From assembly GCF_014650695.1 (NCBI RefSeq), contig NZ_BMVL01000008.1, forward strand, positions 1 through 64,000: DNA of 64,000 nucleotides, in the 5' to 3' direction. The notes below the pieces were generated by a model. The model did no database searches, was not told the DNA's origin, and saw only the letters and a program-made list of their open reading frames with translations. The first letter of the stretch is position 1; every line of letters starts with the position of its first letter. This DNA is from Streptomyces avidinii. Lineage in GTDB: Bacteria > Actinomycetota > Actinomycetes > Streptomycetales > Streptomycetaceae. The translations under genes were made by a program, and so were the position numbers. Below are positions 59,595-64,000 of the stretch, one piece after another.

Positions 59595-62147
59595 ATGTTC
59601 CGTACAGCCCTGCGCAACGTCCTTGCGCACAAGGCCCGGCTGCTGATGACGGTGCTCGCCGTCACCCTCGGCGTCGCCTTCGTCTCCGGCACCCTCGTCT
59701 TCACCGACACCCTCAAGAAGTCCCTCTCCGGCCAGTCCGCCAAGGACTACGCGGGCGTGGCCGTCTCCGTCACCTCGTACGGCCAGGGTCGCAACGAGCA
59801 GGGCGAGAAGGAGGGCGAGCCCGGCCTGAGCCAGGCCACCCTCGACAAGGTCAAGGCGCTCCCCGGCGTCGCATCCGTCTCCGGACGCGTCACGGGCTTC
59901 GCCGGCGTCGGCGACGAGAACGGCAAGCTGATCGGCTCCGGCTGGTCCAACCAGGGTGCCAACTACACGCCCGTCAAGGACGGCAAGGACCCGCGCTACA
60001 CCTTCGTCCAGGGCGCCGGCCCGGCCAAGGCCGAGGAAGTCGCCCTCGACCGGGCGACCGCCGAGGCGGGCAAGTACAAGGTCGGCGACAAGGTCCGCGT
60101 CGCCACCAACGGCCCGGTCAAGGAGTACTCCCTCGCCGGTGTCTTCACCACCGAGGACGGCGCCGTCCAGGCCGGTGGCAGCCTGGTGCTCTTCGAGACC
60201 AAGATCGCCCAGGAGCTCTACCTCAAGCCCGGCTACTTCCTGGAGATGTCGGTCGCGGCCAAGGACGGCACCTCCGCCGACAAGCTGCTCGCCGACATCG
60301 AGCCGCTGGTCGACAGCAAGCACACCAAGGCGCAGACGGGCGCCGAGCTGGCCAAGAAGCAGGCCAAGGACATCGAGGAGGGCCTCGGCCAGATGGGCAC
60401 CATGCTGCTCGTCTTCGCCGGCATCTCGCTCTTCGTCGGCATCTTCCTGATCTACAACACCTTCACCATGCTGGTCACCCAGCGCACCAAGGAGCTGGCC
60501 CTGCTGCGCGCCGTCGGCGCCAACCGCGGTCAGGTCATGCGCTCGGTGCTCGCCGAGGCCCTGGTCGTCGGCGCCGTGTCCGCCGTCGTCGGCCTGATCA
60601 GCGGTATCGGCCTGGCGGTCGCCATGCGCTCCGTGATCAGCTCCTTCGGCGCCAAGCTCCCGGGCGGCGACCTCGTGATCGCCCCGGGCACGATCATCGC
60701 GGCCCTGGTCATCGGCATCCTGGTCACCACGATCGCGGCGGTGCTGCCCGCCTGGCGCACCGGCCGGATCGCCCCGGTCGCCGCCATGGGCAGCGCCCAC
60801 CTGCCGGCCACCACGAAGTCGCTGGTCGTGCGCAACGTCATCGGCTCGATCATCAGCGTCCTCGGCATCGGCCTGGTCGTGCTCGGCGTGTCCACCGGCG
60901 GCAACAACGGCCGCATGACCATCGGCGCGGGCGCGTTCTTCATGCTCATCGGCATGATCGTGCTGCTGCCGCTGCTCTCCAAGCCGGTCATCGGGGCCGT
61001 CCGCCCGCTGCTGCAGAAGGTGTTCGGGGTCCCCGGCAAGCTGGCCTCCCAGAACGCCGTCCGCAACCCGCGCCGTACCGCCGTCACCGCCGCCTCCCTG
61101 GCGATCGGTCTGACCCTGGTCACCACCCTGTCGGTGCTCGGCATCACCGTCGGCAAGGTCGTCGACCGGATGAGCACCGAGAAGCTCAAGGCCGACTACA
61201 AGGTCTCCATGGCCGGCGGCATGGGCTACCTCGACAGGTCGGTGGCCGAGACCCTGGGCAAGACCCCCGGCATCAAGGCCGTCTCCCCGCAGACGGCCGG
61301 CTACTTCATGGTCGGCGACGACTTCCGGTCCGCCTCCGGCGTCAACCCGGCCGCCATCGGCCAGCTGCTGAACATCGAGACCGTCAGCGGCTCGGTGGAC
61401 TCCCTCGGCAAGGGCGAGGTCCTGGTCGCCGAGAAGACCGCGAAGAGCCAGAACCTCGGTGTCGGCTCCACCGTCAAGGTGAAGTACGAAGACGGCCAGG
61501 AGGGCACCCTCAAGGTCGGCGCGGTCTACAAGGACATGGAGGGCCTGCTCTCCCCGTACGTCCTCGACGACAAGATCCTCACCCAGCACAGCGAGGAGAG
61601 CGCCGTCAGCGAGGTGTACGTCAACGTCGACGGCGGCGCCTCCAAGGCCGGACAGCAGAAGGTCGTCGACGCGCTCGGCAAGAACCCGGCCATCAACGTC
61701 GCCACCCAGCAGGACATGCGCAACGAGATGGGCGGCATGATCAACACCATGCTGAACGTCATGTACGGCCTGCTCGGCATGGCGCTGATCATCTCGGTGC
61801 TCGGCGTGGTCAACACCCTGGCGATGTCCGTCTTCGAGCGGACCCAGGAGATCGGCATGCTGCGGGCGATCGGTCTCGACCGTGGCCGGGTCAAGAACAT
61901 GATCCGCCTGGAGGCCGTGGTGATCTCGCTCTTCGGAGCCACGCTGGGCATCGCCATCGGCATCTTCCTCGCCTGGGCCGTCGGCACCACGATGGCGAAG
62001 GCCATGCCGAACTACGAACTGATCCTCCCGTGGGACCGGATCGGCATCTTCCTCCTGCTGGCCGCCGTGGTCGGTGTCCTGGCCGCCATGTGGCCGGCCC
62101 GCAGCGCCGCCCGCCTGAACATGCTGACCGCCATCAAGACGGAGTAG
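59595..62147 (+). CDS. ABC transporter permease with two FtsX domains
   Basis: The 850-residue product has an N-terminal anchor (LLMTVLAVTLGVAFVSGTLVFT), a MacB-like periplasmic-type domain (about 40-260), and a first FtsX domain with three segments (about 265-400). A second anchor and extracytoplasmic domain (about 430-690) and a second FtsX domain (about 710-850, MALIISVLGVVNTLAMSVFERTQEIGMLRAIGLDRGRVKNMI) follow. The two halves are related, as in actinobacterial export permeases. It works with the preceding ATPase; substrates of this type include lipids, peptides and antibiotics. ATG 59595. Confidence 0.93.
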   Translation: MFRTALRNVLAHKARLLMTVLAVTLGVAFVSGTLVFTDTLKKSLSGQSAKDYAGVAVSVTSYGQGRNEQGEKEGEPGLSQATLDKVKALPGVASVSGRVTGFAGVGDENGKLIGSGWSNQGANYTPVKDGKDPRYTFVQGAGPAKAEEVALDRATAEAGKYKVGDKVRVATNGPVKEYSLAGVFTTEDGAVQAGGSLVLFETKIAQELYLKPGYFLEMSVAAKDGTSADKLLADIEPLVDSKHTKAQTGAELAKKQAKDIEEGLGQMGTMLLVFAGISLFVGIFLIYNTFTMLVTQRTKELALLRAVGANRGQVMRSVLAEALVVGAVSAVVGLISGIGLAVAMRSVISSFGAKLPGGDLVIAPGTIIAALVIGILVTTIAAVLPAWRTGRIAPVAAMGSAHLPATTKSLVVRNVIGSIISVLGIGLVVLGVSTGGNNGRMTIGAGAFFMLIGMIVLLPLLSKPVIGAVRPLLQKVFGVPGKLASQNAVRNPRRTAVTAASLAIGLTLVTTLSVLGITVGKVVDRMSTEKLKADYKVSMAGGMGYLDRSVAETLGKTPGIKAVSPQTAGYFMVGDDFRSASGVNPAAIGQLLNIETVSGSVDSLGKGEVLVAEKTAKSQNLGVGSTVKVKYEDGQEGTLKVGAVYKDMEGLLSPYVLDDKILTQHSEESAVSEVYVNVDGGASKAGQQKVVDALGKNPAINVATQQDMRNEMGGMINTMLNVMYGLLGMALIISVLGVVNTLAMSVFERTQEIGMLRAIGLDRGRVKNMIRLEAVVISLFGATLGIAIGIFLAWAVGTTMAKAMPNYELILPWDRIGIFLLLAAVVGVLAAMWPARSAARLNMLTAIKTE

Positions 62148-62165
62148 CAGCGGCAGGGACTGCGG

Positions 62166-62198
62166 AAGGGCCCCGGGGCGACATGCCCCGGGGCCCTT
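62166..62198. terminator. 14-bp hairpin after the ABC operon
   Basis: AAGGGCCCCGGGGC (62166-62179) pairs with GCCCCGGGGCCCTT (62185-62198) over five bases, between convergent genes. Confidence 0.9.
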
Positions 62199-62206
62199 GC
62201 CGTCTG

Positions 62207-63610
62207 CTAGACCGTTTCTGCGTCCCAGGTGCGCAGCCGCAGCGGCAGCCGGGAGTCCCCGGAGGTCGCAGGACGCACCGCCAGCACCTGGTTGACGCCC
62301 AGTCGGCCCCGCTCGAAGCCGAGGGCGCAGGCCGCCATGTAGAGCTGCCAGACCCGGGTCCGTCCGGGCGAGGTGAGCCGGACCGCCTCGGTCCAGTGCT
62401 CGTCCAGCCGGGCCACCCAGGCGCGCAGGGTCAGCCCGTAGTGCTCGCGCAGCGCCTCCACGTCGCGGACCTCGAAGCCGGCCCGTTCCATTTCGCCCAC
62501 GGTGGTGCCGAGCGGGGAGAGCTCCCCGTCGGGGAAGACGTAGGCATCGATGAACTCGTCGATCCGGTAGGCCTCCTCGTCCGGCTCCGGCCGGCGGGCG
62601 ATCTGATGGTTCAGCAGCCGCCCGCCCGGGCGCAGCAGGGCGTGCAGGGTGCGGGCGTAGTCCCGGTAGCGTTCGGCGCCGACGTGTTCGGCCATCCCGA
62701 TGGAGGAGATGGCCTCGTACGGCCCGTCCTTGACGTCCCGGTAGTCCTGGATCCGGATGTCCACCTGCTCGGTCAGTCCCTCGTCCGCGACCCGTTTGCG
62801 GGCGTACGCGGCCTGCTCGCGGGAGAGCGTGACCCCGGTGACCCGGACGCCGTACTCGCGGGCGGCGTGCAGCGCCATCGAACCCCAGCCGCAGCCGACG
62901 TCGAGCAGCCGGTCCCCCGGCCGCAGGGCGAGTTTGCGGCAGACCAGGTCGAGCTTGTCGCGCTGGGCCTGTTCCAGGGTGGAGCCGGGGCTCCAGTAGG
63001 CGCAGGAGTACACCATCGAGGGGCCGAGCACCCGCTCGTAGAAGTCGTTGCCGACGTCGTAGTGGTGGCTGACGGCCCGGCGGTCGCGGCTCTTGCTGTG
63101 CCGCTGCCCGGCCCGCCGGTGCGCCGCCTCCTCGGCGGGGGGCGCGGGCGGCGGCAGCGGCCCCGCGAGGGCGATCAGCTCGCGCGCGGCGGCCCGCAGG
63201 GCCGGGTCGCGCCACCTCGCCCCCGGCAGGCCGGACAGCGCGGGCAGCCCGGCCCGGCGGGCGAGGCTCCCGAGCGCGGCGAACGGCCCGGGCCCACCCT
63301 GGGCCGTGGAGACCGCGGGGCCGATGGGCGGCGGCTCCTGCTCCCGTTCCCACAGCAGGCCGGCCACCCGGTCCAGGAGGTCGAACAGATTGCCCTCGAC
63401 CGTCAGTTCCCCCGCCACCCAGGCGCGGGCCAGCCCCATCTCGCCGGGCCTCCACAGCATCCGCCGCACGGCGCGGCGGTCGTGGATGACGAGTACGGGG
63501 CCGTCGGGCGGGCCGGCCTCACTGCCGTCCCAGGCCCGGACGCGTACCGGCAGCGGGGCACCCAGAAGTCTCTCGGCAACAACGGCGAGCCGCGGCGCGG
63601 CGTCGGTCAT
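62207..63610 (-). CDS. Cyclopropane-fatty-acyl-phospholipid synthase family methyltransferase
   Basis: The 467-residue product has a CFAS N-terminal domain (about 1-160, with VIHDRRAVRRMLWRPGEMGLARAWVAGELTVEGNLFDLL). The SAM-dependent core follows: ISHHYDVGNDFY-type SHHYDVGNDFYERVLGPSMVYSCAYW, SAM motif LLDVGCGWGSMALHAA, VTGVTLSREQAAYA, SSIGMAEHVG and LNHQIARR. It adds a methylene or methyl group to unsaturated lipid chains. ATG 63610 has GGAGGT upstream. Cyclopropane, methyl-branched and other products cannot be told apart. Confidence 0.9.
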   Translation of the reverse strand: MTDAAPRLAVVAERLLGAPLPVRVRAWDGSEAGPPDGPVLVIHDRRAVRRMLWRPGEMGLARAWVAGELTVEGNLFDLLDRVAGLLWEREQEPPPIGPAVSTAQGGPGPFAALGSLARRAGLPALSGLPGARWRDPALRAAARELIALAGPLPPPAPPAEEAAHRRAGQRHSKSRDRRAVSHHYDVGNDFYERVLGPSMVYSCAYWSPGSTLEQAQRDKLDLVCRKLALRPGDRLLDVGCGWGSMALHAAREYGVRVTGVTLSREQAAYARKRVADEGLTEQVDIRIQDYRDVKDGPYEAISSIGMAEHVGAERYRDYARTLHALLRPGGRLLNHQIARRPEPDEEAYRIDEFIDAYVFPDGELSPLGTTVGEMERAGFEVRDVEALREHYGLTLRAWVARLDEHWTEAVRLTSPGRTRVWQLYMAACALGFERGRLGVNQVLAVRPATSGDSRLPLRLRTWDAETV

Positions 63611-63668
63611 GGCGCACCTCCACAAAAGCTCCGACCCCTCCGTCTACCCATCCCTGGCCCCGGGTACG

Positions 63669-63712
63669 CCGAAGGGGCCGCCCGCACCACGGATGGCGGG
63701 CGACCCCTTCGG
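63669..63712. terminator. 17-bp hairpin with one mismatch
   Basis: Arms 63669-63685 and 63696-63712 pair except for one C/A position, over ten bases. It lies between the NADH dehydrogenase end and the CFAS start, both on the minus strand. Confidence 0.85.
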
Positions 63713-63768
63713 GTCGTACGGGTACTGCAGGTGGAGCAGTGCGGCTCAGGCCCCGCCGGTCACACCGG

Positions 63769-64000
63769 TCAGGAGGCCTTGGCCTTCGCGGCCGGGGCAG
63801 CGGCGGCGGCCGGGGCCGGCGCCGGCTTGGCGGCCTCGTAGAACTCCTCGCGGGGGGTCTCCAGCGCGCCGAGGGAGACGACCTCGCGCTTGAGGAACAT
63901 GGCGAGGGTCCAGTCGGCGAAGACGCGGATCTTGCGGTTCCAGGTCGGCATGGCCATGCCGTGGTAGCCACGGTGCATGTACCAGGCGAGCCGGCCCTTG
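63769..64000 (-). CDS. ndh: Type II NADH dehydrogenase, C-terminal end (cut by window edge)
   Basis: Only the last 76 or so residues are present. They read KGRLAWYMHRGYHGMAMPTWNRKIRVFADWTLAMFLKREVVSLGALETPREEFYEAAKP, then an A/P/K-rich tail. The membrane-binding end with HRGYHGMAMPTW and DWTLAMFLKRE is typical of the actinobacterial single-subunit NADH:quinone oxidoreductase. The FAD and NAD motifs are beyond the edge, so the call rests on this end alone. Confidence 0.85.
   Translation of the reverse strand, partial: KGRLAWYMHRGYHGMAMPTWNRKIRVFADWTLAMFLKREVVSLGALETPREEFYEAAKPAPAPAAAAAPAAKAKAS

Overview
The window is chromosomal DNA of a Streptomyces or a very close relative. Support comes from the very high G+C with third-position bias, frequent GTG/TTG starts, WhiB, coenzyme F420 genes (fbiA, fbiB), an array of LytR-CpsA-Psr (LCP) proteins, LAETG and LPQTG wall-sorting signals, and a tRNA-Leu with anticodon UAA, which is the bldA tRNA of Streptomyces. 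I see no insertion sequence, prophage, CRISPR array or rRNA.

Left part (1-11.5 kb): the start of a phosphomannomutase gene, a DUF3499 gene, a metallopeptidase-family gene, a DUF5719-like secreted protein coupled to a 1217-residue membrane glycosyltransferase, and whiB. A 628-base divergent region follows, with a candidate whiB promoter and BldD box on one side. On the other side a leaderless-looking reading frame encoding a polycysteine peptide lies just ahead of a cysteine dioxygenase gene. fbiA-fbiB and an AlkA-like glycosylase come next. The order of pmm, DUF3499, metallopeptidase, whiB, fbiA/B, GDP-mannose pyrophosphorylase, LCP, acyl-CoA dehydrogenase, purE/purK and GtrA is that of an old actinobacterial locus, also known from mycobacteria (around Rv3257c-Rv3277).

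Cell-envelope part (11.7-33.5 kb): a PGRP-type amidase, a TIGR03089 protein, five LCP ligases, an ExoA-like glycosyltransferase, a thioesterase, GDP-mannose pyrophosphorylase, an acyl-CoA dehydrogenase, a UDP-glucose dehydrogenase-like enzyme, two tandem dipeptidase paralogues (the second lacking all zinc ligands), purE/purK and GtrA. A two-component system and a POT peptide transporter follow (33.5-37.6 kb).

Surface operon (38.2-42.3 kb): four coupled or closely spaced genes encode an LPQTG protein, a DUF916-like membrane protein, a neocarzinostatin-like membrane protein and an LAETG protein made of two related domains. This looks like a wall-anchored surface complex and is the best candidate here for an undescribed system.

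Histidine degradation (42.4-50.5 kb): hutU, an M20 amidohydrolase, hutF and hutI on the minus strand diverge from an unassigned fold-III PLP decarboxylase. A long inverted repeat lies between them, and a MurR/RpiR regulator gene sits beyond.

Right part (50.6-64 kb): cystathionine beta-synthase, an SGNH hydrolase, a thiolase, small conserved genes, a Bax inhibitor-1 family protein, bldA, an ABC exporter pair, a cyclopropane-fatty-acid-synthase-like methyltransferase and the end of an NADH dehydrogenase. Strong hairpins separate most convergent genes, and copies of a GGGCTCCGCCCCGG palindromic repeat family sit in several gaps.
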